A stretch of 64,000 nucleotides of DNA from Hypomyces perniciosus (GCA_008477525.1 SPDT01000007.1:1364001-1428000), one strand, 5' to 3'; shown: positions 22,107 to 33,888, counted from the stretch's first letter. Numbers and translations are program-made. Notes: generated by a model not told the origin, from the sequence alone.

Positions 22107-23746
22107 ATGCCTCTCATAAACGGCCAGAAGATGGCCTGGTATGTAGCCCCGGTACCCAGAAAGGCGCGCAGAGTTGCTCCCGCTTGGCCTGGGACCGTGC
22201 AGCCGCCGTTGTCCCTCCATGACTGACTTGTTGCTATCGTAGCGAGCCATGCATCCGTGGTCATCGCTCCACCAAATGTACACACGCCAATGAGCGGCTG
22301 ATGGTACCTGTTCGGAAACCGGGGCGTCCATTGAGCTCATGTCCTCACCCGGCATCGCGACCCTGTTCGTGCGCTGCCGTGACTGCCGCTATTCCGAAGA
22401 AACATAAATGCCATTGCGGCACCTCGCAGCCATCATCTGTCAGCGCAAAGGGGGACAAAGATGGCTCCAGTACTGGGGTGACGCCGCAGAGTCCATCACC
22501 CAAGGCGACAACTTCTTCATCAGTCCACCGGGTTCAGAAATCAACAGCCAAGAACGGCTCCAGCAGGAAGCCCATCGATCCTGCAGGCCTGGAGAGAATG
22601 GACCTGGGCCAACTGAATATCTTGCCGCCATTTGACCTGGGACAGCCGAAATCTCCGCCAGCGTCGAATAGTGCTGTAGCCACAATACCGAGTATGCAGG
22701 GGTACGGAACGATGGGCTTCATGTCGTCCGGCAGCTCGTATAATACTGAGCCAACCCTGTTTGCTATGTTCCAACAACCTCTTGCATCCCCGATACTCAA
22801 CCCTACGGCTTCCAAGCCGATGACGAATGGTCATTATCCCCCCCAAACGAATGGATTGGCAGGGTCGAGTACAGATCCTATCCCTGGAAATTGTTGTGGA
22901 GGCGGTAAAGCACTCCAGGCCCAGTCAAACGCCTCACAAACTCCAAAAACAAATGGGGTTAAAAAGGAGAAGCCTAAAAGCTGCTGTGCATCTGTTGCAG
23001 AATCACCAGAAACCGAGCCACAAGCAAAACTGGTACCAACCCCTGAGACACATCCCCAGGCAAATGGCATAATGATGCCGGCCTTTCAGGCACCGATTCC
23101 CATGCCGAATGGCATGTATCCTTACTTTGCCCAGCCCACAGTATTTGCTTATCCACCACAATATGGCTCCTATCTTCAACCTCTTCAACCTGAACAGTGG
23201 AGACAGCTTATGATGACAACAAATATCGGAAACCCGGTACCCAACGCTACTTATAATGTGGCCGCAACTGCGCCACTCCCCCAGCCAAGCACCTGGAATG
23301 AGGACTCGTGGACGTCGCATCAGTGTAGTTGCGGCGAGTCTTGCCAATGTATCGGTTGCGCTACTCACCCTTACAACCAGGCGTCCCAAGACTACGTTCG
23401 ATCAGCATGGACCACGATGATGGGCGATTCGACAAAGCAACAGAACCATACGAACGGAAACCACAGCATGATTAATGGCAATCACGAGACGGCCTCAAGT
23501 CAGACACCAAGCGGTATTACTACACCCGTCATGAACAAGAATGAGGGGACTATGTCACCCACGGCAGCGCAGACACCGTCAGATACTGCGTCAGGGATAG
23601 GCGAGGATCAGATGTTATCAGCAAACGACTTCTTCTTTGTTAGCTATCCTTTTGGGGATTCCTGCGAAGGAGAGATTGCGAGCTGCCCATGTGGAGACGA
23701 TTGCCAGTGTCTCGGATGTGCAATACACAATCCTAATCCAGTGTAG
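22107..23746 (+). CDS. mac1: Copper-fist transcription factor, Mac1/GRISEA/Cuf1 type
   Basis: Regulator that activates copper-uptake genes when copper is scarce. Exon 1 is only 32 nt (22107-22138), intron 22139-22242 (GTATGT...CGTAG), exon 2 22243-23746; 511 residues. The joined N-terminus is a copper fist: MPLINGQKMACEPCIRGHRS then C23 and H25 give the zinc ligands C11, C14, C23 and H25, with the RGHR motif and an AT-hook-like RKPGRP (35-40). The intron splits the codon of Cys11. The C-terminal half carries two copper-sensing clusters of the form CxCxxxCxCxxCxxH: CSCGESCQCIGCATH (372-386) and CPCGDDCQCLGCAIH (492-506). Two repeats of this kind mark the copper-uptake (Mac1) branch rather than the copper-detoxification (Ace1/AceA) branch. 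The middle is Ser/Pro/Asn-rich. Confidence 0.93.
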
Positions 23747-24371
23747 TAGCCAACGGAGTCATTTTGATGACCCAGAATGCAGCTACGCTGAAAGATCTAA
23801 ACCTGCGAATGATTTACAGCAACCACCATAGCCCTTTGAAACCGATGTAGTCCCGCGATTTCAGGCAAACATTTGGTGAGGAGGATTGATATGGATGGAT
23901 GAGCGTAGTATGGGAAAGTCACTGGCGAATTGGCTGTGCAAATGTCTTGCTTTGCTCAAGAGATACCCAGATCCTATGAAATATGAAACGACAATGAAAA
24001 GAAGTGTTTAGTTAGGGTGCCTCTCAATCGAGATGACGAACTCGACTTCACGTATGATTTGTACTTTCAATTCTTCTGTGTGAATGAGTAATACTATTGT
24101 CTCTACTGGAGTCCGCTAAGGAAAGTCTGTAGACAGTGGGGGCGCACTGTGCTGTATCATCGTAGGCTAAACTACAAACAACCAGCAGGATGCCGAAAAA
24201 TCTCACCAAGTCTCAGCACCTGAATTGTCAACAGCACTACTATTGATCATTATCATTCGCGCTGAACTTACGCCGAGCTCTTCGATCCGGAATTTTTATT
24301 TTATTTTAAGAACACAGCAGAGACATTTTGAAATATTTGCGAAGTCACAAAACTACTTGTTCAAACTAGCG
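23747..24371. other. Spacer between mac1 and the RS-rich protein gene
   Basis: No coding sequence or RNA gene seen. The frame of the downstream gene is open through part of this stretch from 24225 but contains hydrophobic, unconserved-looking residues. Confidence 0.5.
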
Positions 24372-25457
24372 ATGCCTCAGTCCCCAAGAAAATCAAGACA
24401 TTCAAGACGCGATGAAGATGAGTCGCGCCATCGATCTTCTCACCATGAGGGTGGTTCACGTCATCACCGCGACCGAAGGTCTTTGTCGCCAGTGAGGAGC
24501 CCGCGAAGACGTTCAACGGAGCGGAATACGAAGACATCGCCTGGACTTGGGGACAGAGAGTGGAAGAGACATCGCTCACCTCACAGACACCGCAGGTCAC
24601 CAAGTCGCGTCAAGGAACAAGGCCATGCAGATGTGAAGTTGCCGTTCGCGGCGCGGTTACTGACCAAGGCAGACCTACCGACCTTTGAACCTCTGTTTGC
24701 AGACTACCTCAGCCTGCAGAAGCAGAAGAATATTGAGGAAATGGATGAGCGAGAGATCAAGGGAAGGTGGAAGAGTTTTGTGGGCAAGTGGAATCGCGGC
24801 GAGCTGGCAGAAGGCTGGTATGATCCGGAAATGTTTCAGCGCATACAGGCCAGAGACCCAGCGCCAAAGCGAAAGTTTGGCGACGAAGCATCACCAGCCG
24901 ACGAGGACCGTCCGCCGGGGAGATCGAACAGCAATGGCAGCGATGAAGAAGACTATGGTCCTGTTTTGCCTGGAGCAGCACCTAGGGGTCGCCGGGCTGG
25001 CGTCGGTATCCCGACCAGGCAAGATCTTGCTCTCCGCAATGAGCTTGCCGAGGAATCTAGAGAAGAAGAGCGGGAAGCCTTACGAGCCGCGCGCAAGGCG
25101 GACCGAGCGTCGCAAAAGGAGCGTCTTGAGGAACTGGTGCCCCGCGCTGAGCCAGGCACTCGTGAGCGCAAGCTTGAGAAGCGCCAGGAAGCCAACGAGA
25201 AGATGCGACAGTTCAGGGAGAAGAGCCCAGGTATGGAAGTCGGCGACAAGGATTTGATGGGTGGTGGAGACAGTCTGGATGAATACAAAAGAGCAAAAGA
25301 AAGAGAGCAGAGACGAAAGTCGGAGAGGGAGGTGAGAAGGGAAGAGATTGAGAGAGCGAGGAGGGAGGAAATCGAGGAGAAGAGGAGGGCATGGCAACAG
25401 AGGGAGGACCAGACCGTGAGTATGCTCAAGGAATTGGCCAGACAGCGGTTTGGCTAG
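24372..25457 (+). CDS. Conserved RS-rich, coiled-coil nuclear protein (SCI1/HEL117-like)
   Basis: Single exon of 361 residues from ATG 24372. The first 85 residues are rich in RS, SR, HR and RR pairs, as in splicing-associated proteins. A short globular segment follows, LPFAARLLTKADLPTFEPLFADYLSLQKQKN then GRWKSFVGKWNRGELAEGWYD, then an acidic linker with GPVLPG, a GIPTRQDL motif and a long charged coiled coil to the end. The segment GRWKSFVGKWNRGEL next to an RS domain is seen in a small eukaryotic family often labelled HEL117-like or style cell-cycle inhibitor-like; no helicase motif is present, so the helicase label would be wrong. Likely nuclear, function unknown. Confidence 0.7.
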   Translation: MPQSPRKSRHSRRDEDESRHRSSHHEGGSRHHRDRRSLSPVRSPRRRSTERNTKTSPGLGDREWKRHRSPHRHRRSPSRVKEQGHADVKLPFAARLLTKADLPTFEPLFADYLSLQKQKNIEEMDEREIKGRWKSFVGKWNRGELAEGWYDPEMFQRIQARDPAPKRKFGDEASPADEDRPPGRSNSNGSDEEDYGPVLPGAAPRGRRAGVGIPTRQDLALRNELAEESREEEREALRAARKADRASQKERLEELVPRAEPGTRERKLEKRQEANEKMRQFREKSPGMEVGDKDLMGGGDSLDEYKRAKEREQRRKSEREVRREEIERARREEIEEKRRAWQQREDQTVSMLKELARQRFG

Positions 25458-25835
25458 ACTCGAGAGAGTCCGTTTGTGTCCATCATCGACAACATCTTTG
25501 CTCGGGGGCTAAAGTGCCAAAGTCGGGCCTCACACTGTGAGGGCAGCACTTCTAACCCCACCACCAAAAACTTGCAGATTGATTCAAAGCCATCACCAAA
25601 TCACAAAGCAGATACGAGCACAGCTTTCAACAGTCATCCCAGCTTTGGTGTGGCATTCCGGTATTCTGTTTGTCATAGCTGGTAGCTACGTCCCGGTTTA
25701 CCTTTTAAACCAGGGCAGTCCGATACCAACTCAACACAGCAGTGGACGAAGCCGAGGCAAATTTAGTCAAAAGTTCCTGGCCATCCATCTCCCTCATACT
25801 CGCAACTTGATTGATAGGGGGTCAGCTGGGTCGCC
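25458..25835. other. Short spacer upstream of EFM7
   Basis: Holds the EFM7 promoter and leader; nothing else supported. Confidence 0.5.
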
Positions 25836-26645
25836 ATGGAACAGGATGATGACTATGGCACAGGGGGTCTTATGGATGACCCGGAGGACTATTACCCCTC
25901 AACACCACCGCCGACGAAGCAGATCTTTACCATGGGAAGTGGTAAAGAGGTGACTTTGCATTTGGTTGGTCATAGTCCCACAGAGGCACATCACCTATGG
26001 AATGGCGCCAAGATTATCTCAGACTACTTTGAAGAAGATGCTTCCAGAGTGCGAGGCAAGACCGTGCTGGAGTTGGGTGCTGCCTCCGGACTGCCCTCGC
26101 TTGTAGCTGGTATCCTTGGGGCAAAAAAAGTTGTCATGACGGACTTTCCTGATCCGGATCTGGTTATGAACATGCAAAAGAATATCGACGAGTGCGACGA
26201 AACTGTGGAACCGGCTGGTCATATTGCAAATACTATTGATGCAGTTGGATTTGTTTGGGGAGGAGACCCAGAGCCGCTACTCGCCCGTCTTTCACCCAAA
26301 GATGAAGCCTCAAGCTCAACAACAACAGAGGAACAGCGCTTTGACGTCCTTATTCTGGCGGATCTTCTCTTCCGGCACTCGGAACACGGTGCCTTGGTCA
26401 AGACAATCAGGGAGACGATGACGGCTACACGAGAAAGTGCAGCCTATGTATTCTTCACCTCCTATCGTCCCTGGAAAAAGGACCTGGATATGGGTTTCTT
26501 CGACGTGGCGCGGGATGCCGGTTTCGATGTGGAGCAGGTGGCGGAGAAGAAGTTAGAGAAGCCCCTCTTTGAAGGCGACCCCGGGGACTTGGATGTGCAA
26601 AAGACAGTCAAGGGATTCATCGTGCGGTGGCCAGTGAGTGCCTGA
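25836..26645 (+). CDS. efm7: EFM7/NNT1-type protein N-terminal and lysine methyltransferase (eEF1A)
   Basis: Single exon of 269 residues. The family (yeast Efm7/Nnt1) trimethylates the N-terminal glycine and the adjacent lysine of elongation factor 1A. Seen here: HHLWNGAKIISDYFEE (52-67), a seven-beta-strand SAM-binding motif I VLELGAASGLPSL (77-89), acidic motif VVMTDFPD, post-motif FDVLILADLLFRHSEHGALV, and a C-terminal strand VKGFIVRWPV. Order and length match the family closely. The start has a gccATGg context, and the upstream frame offers no conserved extension. Confidence 0.92.
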   Translation: MEQDDDYGTGGLMDDPEDYYPSTPPPTKQIFTMGSGKEVTLHLVGHSPTEAHHLWNGAKIISDYFEEDASRVRGKTVLELGAASGLPSLVAGILGAKKVVMTDFPDPDLVMNMQKNIDECDETVEPAGHIANTIDAVGFVWGGDPEPLLARLSPKDEASSSTTTEEQRFDVLILADLLFRHSEHGALVKTIRETMTATRESAAYVFFTSYRPWKKDLDMGFFDVARDAGFDVEQVAEKKLEKPLFEGDPGDLDVQKTVKGFIVRWPVSA

Positions 26646-27084
26646 AAAGCGTCTACTGTAAATAACAACTGTTTGGAGGAGCCGCATCTACGTGAATGGA
26701 GGTGTTTTGTGGGAGGGGGGGGAATGCTACGTTACGCGAACTCAACTTGGCTATTGGAATACATGTCGCATATGTGGAGGCGAGTTGGCTTGACCTACGG
26801 TGCTGGGCAGACATAAAGCTGACAGGGCTAGATGGGGTTTTGGGGTTTGTGTGGGAGGAAAGCGAGATAGGAGATCTGTTGTTGATCTTGGCGCCTGGAA
26901 TGAAACAGATGAAGTGGATGCATGCCTCTTGGATTGGTCTGGTCAGTTCTTGTTTTCTGTAGTTTGACTGTTTAGAACAGGTGTTACTTCAGCTGGAGAC
27001 GGCTCTCTGGCCATCACAACAGCTTGAACCCCGCATAACCCCTCCAAGATCAACATCAACGTTGACATCAACGCCACTATCAAC
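26646..27084. other. Spacer EFM7 to dioxygenase
   Basis: G-rich 3' part then a CAACATCAACGTTGACATCAACG-like leader pattern; no gene or RNA seen. Confidence 0.45.
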
Positions 27085-27960
27085 ATGTCAGCCCAAACGC
27101 CATCATCTTACCTCGCCGACCTGGAGCGAGACGGCTTCGTGGTCATCAAATCCATCATCGATCAGGAGAAACTCGAAGCACTCCGCACCACCAGCCGCCA
27201 AGTTGAACAACTCGCCCGCAACGGCCAATGGCCACACATCCGCACCGTGGGCAAGCAATTCCCGCCTTGGGACCCAACACCTGAGAAGGGCATCTGGGGC
27301 GTGCAGCACCTGATGAATCCCGACCTACCGGGTCACGAGGTATTCACAGAGCTGTACTTTTCGGAGGAGGTGCTGGGGATTGTGAAGGAGCTGCTGCAGT
27401 GTGAGGATGGGGAGCTTGTCATGGAACTGTTTAACATGTTGGTGCGCCCGGATCGTGACTTTGAGTTGAGGTGGCATAGGGACGATATCCCCGCGGAGGC
27501 TACGCCCGAGGAGGAGATGGAGAGGCTGGGCCGACCGGCGTTCCATGCGCAGTATAATTTGGCGCTGTGGGACGATGAGGCGCTCGTTTTGGTCCCGGGC
27601 TCGCACAAGAGGGCGCGAACGGAGACGGAGCGCAATGCGGATCCGTGGGAGAAGATGCTTCCGGGGCAGATGGCGGTGAAGTTGGAGGCGGGAGATATTG
27701 CGTTTTATAACAACAATATCTTACATCGGGGTGTGTACAGCGAGACGAAAAAGCGACTTACACTACATGGGTCGGTGGGACATTCTGGGGGGAGTAGCTT
27801 GAGGGCGAGAAACGTGTTGCAGCATGGGATTGGGAAGTGGGTTCAGACGGTGGATTTTTCCAGGTTGAAGGATGGGGAGAGAGAGAGGGCGGAGGGAATG
27901 AAAGAAAATTTGATAAAGATGGGGAGTGGTAAAGATGTTGGATATTCATTGCAGGGCTAA
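27085..27960 (+). CDS. Phytanoyl-CoA dioxygenase (PhyH) family, Fe(II)/2-oxoglutarate enzyme
   Basis: Single exon of 291 residues starting MSAQTPSSYLADLERDGFVVIKSIID, the standard PhyH opening (DGFVVI). The iron triad is present: H131 and D133 in LRWHRDDIP and the distal H214 in NNNILHRGVY. R224 in KKRLTLHGS is placed to bind the 2-oxoglutarate carboxylate. LVPGSHKRAR (169-178) is the usual strand before the distal histidine. All active-site residues are intact, so an active oxygenase is likely. The substrate is not readable. No peroxisomal targeting signal is seen at the C-terminus (YSLQG), and no biosynthetic partners lie nearby, so a role in secondary metabolism is not supported by context. 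Confidence 0.88.
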   Translation: MSAQTPSSYLADLERDGFVVIKSIIDQEKLEALRTTSRQVEQLARNGQWPHIRTVGKQFPPWDPTPEKGIWGVQHLMNPDLPGHEVFTELYFSEEVLGIVKELLQCEDGELVMELFNMLVRPDRDFELRWHRDDIPAEATPEEEMERLGRPAFHAQYNLALWDDEALVLVPGSHKRARTETERNADPWEKMLPGQMAVKLEAGDIAFYNNNILHRGVYSETKKRLTLHGSVGHSGGSSLRARNVLQHGIGKWVQTVDFSRLKDGERERAEGMKENLIKMGSGKDVGYSLQG

Positions 27961-30566
27961 GTGGTCTGGTCTGGTTTATCTGTTATACATATTCCCAAGT
28001 TCCCAAGTTATGGCTATCTCTAGATAGATATTAGATGAACCAACCAATCTGCCTGCTTGATCACACGCAAGAAGAGCTCTTGTGTGTAGGAAGATAGGGT
28101 TATACTGGTTGACAATGGGCCGAGGTGAGTGACACGATCTTCTTTAAAGTGCATTGTCGGAATATTAGCACGAACTACTTCGTACTGAGAATAGATTCCA
28201 CATAGACATGCACAGGGGTATGGCAAGGATGCCTAGTTCTGGCTACGGGGGAGTCAACAAACCAAGCATGTGTCCGGGCAGAGTAAACACGTCTGTTGTC
28301 TATCAAGCTAGATAGTGGAAGAAGTCGAAAGAACGGCTAGATTGAAACCGACATGTGGAAGCCAATCATGAGCTTCTTAATCCGACGCAATTATGACCGA
28401 CTTGTCGCATGGTCACGCGATGCTTGTGCATATGTGCCCGAATGTCATTGCTGTCGGAATTGTAGTCGAGGGAGATGGTGTGCTTGTATACTATACTATA
28501 CTATACTATACTCTCGGTACGAAGTGCTGCATATTGGATTGATATGTGGATGGCGTGACTGGTCATCTGCTTGTTGAGCGTTAGGAGTCGGGAACTAGGA
28601 GAAGCGTTGATGGAATTTCAGTCCAAGATGCGGGGTCGCGGAAGATTTTCGGTGTTGTTCATGTGAATTGGGCCGTCATCGGGTTGTTTTGACGATGGTT
28701 GTCCTCAGTCCAATTGCCTCAAATCAGGCTGATTTATGGGAGTCAATGGTGAAAATCGATAGGACTTCGGAATATCCGTCCTGTTTCATTTTTTGGAGGC
28801 GATGCGGGGCCAGGCCAGGCCAGGCCAAAGGGGCAGGCAGGAGTTCGTGAAGACAAAAATTACCGAGAATGCCGTCCTATTACTCCATCGTAATTTAGAC
28901 AATGTGATCCAATAACAACCTGGAATCTCATAGAGTACGAAGTAGTGCTGATGGAGAATTCTCCGTACGGATGCTAGCTTGATTTGAAAAAAAATAAAAG
29001 CAGCCAAGACGCCGAGCAATGGATGCTAAATGACATCAAGAGTGCAGAAGGGATACTCTACTTGTTTGATTTATTATAATTGCAATCGTTTGACAGGATC
29101 CATGACGTCTGACAGATGGACACTTTATTCAGGCTCCACGGTACGGTACGCAGTAATAGTCCGTCTGTCCACTTCCGAGGCACATGCTATTAACTCGGTT
29201 CGTGGACGCACCTTTGCCGACGACATCCGCAACTCAGTTCCGAAGGGATACCTAGAAAGATACTATTTAGTACCATTAGTATCAGTGTATTACCAACGGC
29301 TGATTACGTTTTGGCGCAAAAACATGTGTGAGTGGGACGTGCTTCTTCTCCAATGCGGAGACGAACCCCAGATTGCTTTTTAATTTTTTTTTTTCTCGCC
29401 CTCCCCGTGGGGTTTTTCAAACTAAATGACCAGCCCCCCACTTGGGGGGACGACATACTATCATCTTGTCTAGGGCGTGCGGAAAGGGAGAGAGAGAGGC
29501 TGCAAGTTCGTGGACAAAATGAATGGAGACGCGCTTCATGACATGCATCGGGGTGTTTACATGCATATCTTCCACTTACTCGTACTTTAATCTTACAGAA
29601 GGGAAAGATGACAATTGGGGCAGCCAGAGCCAATGCTCATCTCCCCCCGGTTTAGCTGACCCTGCTACACGACTAATCGAGTACTACATACTACTACGTA
29701 ACTGTAATCCCATGTGCTGCTGGCCCTGACAACTTAGCCCAGCAGTTCGTTCGGCTTTGACTCTCTGTCTGTCTCAACTACGAGTACTCCGTACTCCGTA
29801 CTACTACCACCACTATTTCCCCCTCAGAACTCCTCTTTCTCTCCGCTTTCTCCCCACTCCCAAACAAAGGCGAAGTTCCTCGACTGGCCGCTCCCCCTCA
29901 GTCTTTCCCCGCTTGGATACCTACAAGTCCAGGTCTGGACTACTCCGTCCGGCCTCTCACCCCGGAACCCTGTCTTTTTTCTCCCATTTTTTGTGACGAC
30001 GTTGTGCTGCGGCAGTGCATTTCATCCATTCGCTCGTTTCATTGATTCATCCGTTCTCTCCGCCACCGTCAACCACACGCAGAAAGCCAAGCGCAATAGC
30101 CCATTATCGACCCTCACTATCTTGGCCAGCCTCACTCGCTGGTTGGCGGCACGCGACTGATCGTCTCCCCTACTAGTAGTCTAGGCCCTCCAGACCAGAC
30201 AGACACCTCTTTACGGAGTACTTGGAACCTGGCAGCCTCACCCTTCTCTCACTGGACGTCCACCGCCAGTCAACGTTCCGGACCAGCAAACCACGACTAT
30301 CACGAGCTGCCGAGAGGGGGAACCACCAGAGACGGCCTGCGGGTGCTGGATTCAGCCTCTACCCCCAGCTTCTGCATAGCCGGCCGGCCACGTCTCTCTC
30401 ATATGCAGTTGCACCACCCAAGCAAGCACTTGCCAGCTATCTAAGCCATTACCTCTGATGCCATACTGATCATCTGCTCCATTGCCCTCTCGATTCCCTC
30501 CCCCGCTCTCCAACTCAGTGCGTGTAGCGTGACAGACAAGCAGAGCAGCCCGCCCTCCTGGCCGTA
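27961..30566. other. 2.6 kb gene-free stretch and leader of the C2H2 regulator
   Basis: No coding sequence recognised on either strand. It carries two exact TACGAAGTA copies (28176, 28936), a tandem TACTCCGTACTCCGTA (29785-29800), another TACGGAGTA (30212), a (TATAC)n microsatellite and a T-rich tract near 29381. From about 29.8 kb it becomes CT-rich, as promoters and leaders of filamentous fungi often are. Confidence 0.5.
28487..28511. repeat. (TATAC)n microsatellite
   Basis: About five units of the pentanucleotide TATAC in the gene-free stretch. Confidence 0.8.
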
Positions 30567-33500
30567 ATGCTCCCAATCCAATCCCTAGAGGCACCGGTTC
30601 CTCTTCCTCTTCCTCTTCCTCTTCCTCCGCCAGGCCAGCCTAGTGGCCTCATTGTCACCGACCCTGGAGAGAACCGCCATCAGAAGCCCAAGACGCTACC
30701 TTGCAAATATTGCAGTAAACGCTTCAGGTCAGTTTGCATCAGTTTGCTCCTGTCGGATAGCCTCCGGCGCGCGTTGCTCACTTATGGTTTCTTACAGGCG
30801 CGTTGAGCATGTTCAGAGACATGAGAGGACGCATACAAAGGAGAAACCCTTTTCTTGCGCCTGGGACCGCTGTGGGAAGACTTTTGGACGACGGTGAGTC
30901 TTGCAAACACACTTTGATTGTTATTGTGACCTGCCCCCTTAGAGTGCAGTGCCCAAACCTGTCCTTTGTACGAAGTACCTCCTCTCCATACATTATCCCC
31001 CTTCCCCTCTCTGCAGCCCTAAACAGACTTGCCACAAGCCTCTCTCTCTCTCTACTCTCTCTATCCCTTTCTCTTGCTCCACTCCCAACGTTCGTCCTTT
31101 TCATCCCGTCGTCGCACTTACATAGTTACAACTCAACCCTCCCTAGCGTGGGTGATATATACTTATATGGACATCAGGGACCTTCTCGTCCGGCACGAGA
31201 AGCTCGTTCATCTAAATGAAAGCAACAAGGATAATACCCGGCCAAGGAAGCTATCCGGAGCATCCTCCCACAGACCCTCGATTTCTGATAGCCATGTCAA
31301 CGTCGACGTCGTGGGCATGCACCGGCTACGGCCACCACCACCTCCTCCCCCTCCCCCGGCATTGCCTCCGCCACCGCCGCAACAACAGCAACAACACCAA
31401 CCACAGCAGCAGCAGCAACACCAACATCAACATCAACACCAACAACAACAGCCGCCAATGCCGTATCATCATGGGTCCTTGAACTCAGATAATGGCCCCC
31501 CCCTGGACCAAGATTCACAGGCAGCAGCGCGGACCGCCGCCTGTAACTTGGACCTTCTCTCTGATGCTGCTTTAGCCAGCGAAGTCAACACCCTGCAGCC
31601 CATAATGAATAGCATGTCACAACCACCGCCCATACATACAAGAGTTAAAGGCTTTGGCGACTCTATGGGAGGGTATCCTGAGCGTCCGAGGGAAGATCAG
31701 TCCGTTATCCCGGCTGGATTTGCTCCTCAGCCCCCTCAACCTTATGACGACTATCATCTTTTTCTCGACGACTTCACATCACCACCACACTTCCTCCCGC
31801 CGCACTTTGAACCCGACCAGCAGATGAACTTCTGGACTCGCTCCCCTAGTATGTTCCATCGCGGCAACTCTAAACCGAACTCCCAACTCCCCTCCCGCTT
31901 TGGCTCTCTGGCCCCGGACACCCGAGATCCAGCGGACCCTAGCTCCCGACTGCATGAAGAACCCCAAAGGTCGTCTCCACTTCGAATTTCGGCTGTTGAT
32001 CATGGCCTTATCAAAAACAGGCTGGAGGAGTTTTCGTCTGTTCTGCCAGCAGATTTCGTCTTCCCTTCACGCCACACCCTCACTAGATTTCTAGAGGGCT
32101 ATATCAGCGGATTTCACGAACAGTTGCCTTTTTTACATTTACCGACTTTGTCACCTGCGGAGATGGCTCCGGAGTTGCTCCTGGCCATCTTAGCTGTTGG
32201 TGCGCAGTATCGGTTCGAGAGCAACCGGGGGTATGCTCTGTGGTATGCTGCCAAGGCCATTTCCATGGAACAAATCCGCAGGAGGCACAGTTCAGAAGTC
32301 CATGCCTTGTTGCCAAATGCATCGTCGTATAGTCCACACTCGACACGTCCATCCCCCAGCACTACCTACCGCCACTCCTTTGCCTCTGCCCAGTCAGAAA
32401 GACCAATAGCTCAAGAGACACACCGTGAGCCATTGTAAGTACCATGTTTTGGTTTGCATCTCTGGTCAACTGCTAATGCTCGCGTTTGTCTAGTTCGCCC
32501 AATACGCCGCAGGCTCGACTTGAGACTATCCAAGCAGTTTTACTGCTATTTTCCGTCGGCCTCTGGGGAGCCAAAACAATCCTCAACGAAGCGCTGTCGC
32601 TGCAGAGCACCCTAGCTATTCTAATCCGTGAAGAAGGCTTGACTGAGGACAACAGCCATGCGAGTGTTGCGGATTGGGATGCGTGGATACGCCGCGAAGG
32701 CGCAACTAGAACCAAACTCATCGCCTATTCATTCTTTAACCTGTGCAGTATCGCATATGATCTGCCCCCTTTACTCATGACTTCGGAACTTAGGCTCTCC
32801 CTACCACTGCCAGCTAGGTTATGGCGAGCAGAGACGGCTTGGCAGTGGCAAGAGCTGCGGCAATCAACGCCCACAGTTGAGATTACGGTTCAACAGGCCA
32901 TCGCGAGGTTATTCGGCCGGACAAACCAGGGACTGCCAACACATTTATCGTCGCTGGGATTTTATGTTTTAATACACGTTTTGATTCAGCATGTATATCT
33001 TTTGAAGCAGACTTCATTTGCGGCTGGCTCGCCATACGATGTCCAGCGTACATTGAAGCCGGATGACGTCGAAGAGGTATCGCAGGCGCTACGGGTATGG
33101 CACAATAGTGTTGAGCAGCATCACCATCTTCTCGCCACAGGGTCAGGTCCTTTTGCTAGTACAGATTTTGCTCCTGGAGGTTCGTTGGCGTACAACGCAA
33201 CGGCTTTACTGCGTCTCGCGTATATCCGACTTTACATGGACTTGCCTCCAAGTAGGGCACTGCAAACCAGGGATTCAATGCTGATGGCGTCAGCAATGAT
33301 CTCTACACCATTAGTCGCTCGTAGTGTTAGGCTACATCGGGCGGTTTTCCAGGCGGTTCATGCTCTCTCCATGTTGGTGAAGGCTGGAGTAAACTACGTG
33401 GCTAGGACGAAGTCGACCGAATGGAGTATACAGCATTCATGTAAGTCGTGATGTGATCAATGCTTAATGAGCCTGATAGACAGCTAACCATGACCACAGT

Positions 33501-33888
33501 GTGCAACTTTGAATGCGCTCTTCTACTTGCTAAGTGGCTTCTTACCCTCGCCGCGATTACACCATCTGATCCACCGGTATCTCCCGAAGAAAGGGGTCTA
33601 CTTGAAACGGTACGGAGAATGTTGGACGAGACGGAATTCGCGGTGCCAATTGACCCATCGTTGTCAGGCCCAGGCGCGAACCTCGGGCAAATGGAAACAA
33701 TGACAAGCGACGCGGCGAAATTGCGGCAGCTTGCAAGCGCAGTAGTACGACTCTGGGCAGAGACATTCAAGGGGACACACATCTTTGATATGGTCAAGAT
33801 CATGGGTGCCAGCTTGGATGGCTATGCCGATCTGATGGACAAGCCGAGAGAGCGTGCGACTTTGGCACCTGAGGCTGGCATGGGTTGA
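30567..33888 (+). CDS. C2H2 zinc-finger transcription factor with fungal_trans domain
   Basis: Five exons: 30567-30727, 30798-30893, 31178-32434, 32494-33440 and 33500-33888, 949 residues. All junctions are GT-AG and keep frame. Two C2H2 fingers are assembled across three exons: C46-C49-H62-H66 (LPCKYCSKRFRRVEHVQRH) and C74-C79-H92-H97 (FSCAWDRCGKTFGRRDLLV then RH). Before them lies a Pro-Leu run (PLPLPLPLPPP) from a TTCCTC hexamer repeat; after them come poly-Pro and Gln/His-rich tracts coded by CAA/CAG/CAC repeats (about 31330-31455). The C-terminal half matches the fungal-specific regulatory domain (FLEGYISGFHEQLPFLHLPT, LLLAILAVGAQYRFE, YSFFNLCSIAYDLPPLL). This two-finger plus fungal_trans architecture is common in Pezizomycotina regulators. 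The target genes are unknown. Confidence 0.88.

Noticed and set aside
23951..23958. TTTGCTCA, a Mac1-type copper-response element, 200 bp downstream of the copper regulator
   Set aside because: An 8-mer of this kind is expected by chance at about this rate; another lies in a TBP intron (near 14899), and neither is placed at a copper-gene promoter.
30894..31177. 284-nt interval in the C2H2 regulator as a possible separate coding exon
   Set aside because: The second zinc finger is completed only if this interval is removed (CG|G at the junction); inside it are CT repeats and a nonamer copy.
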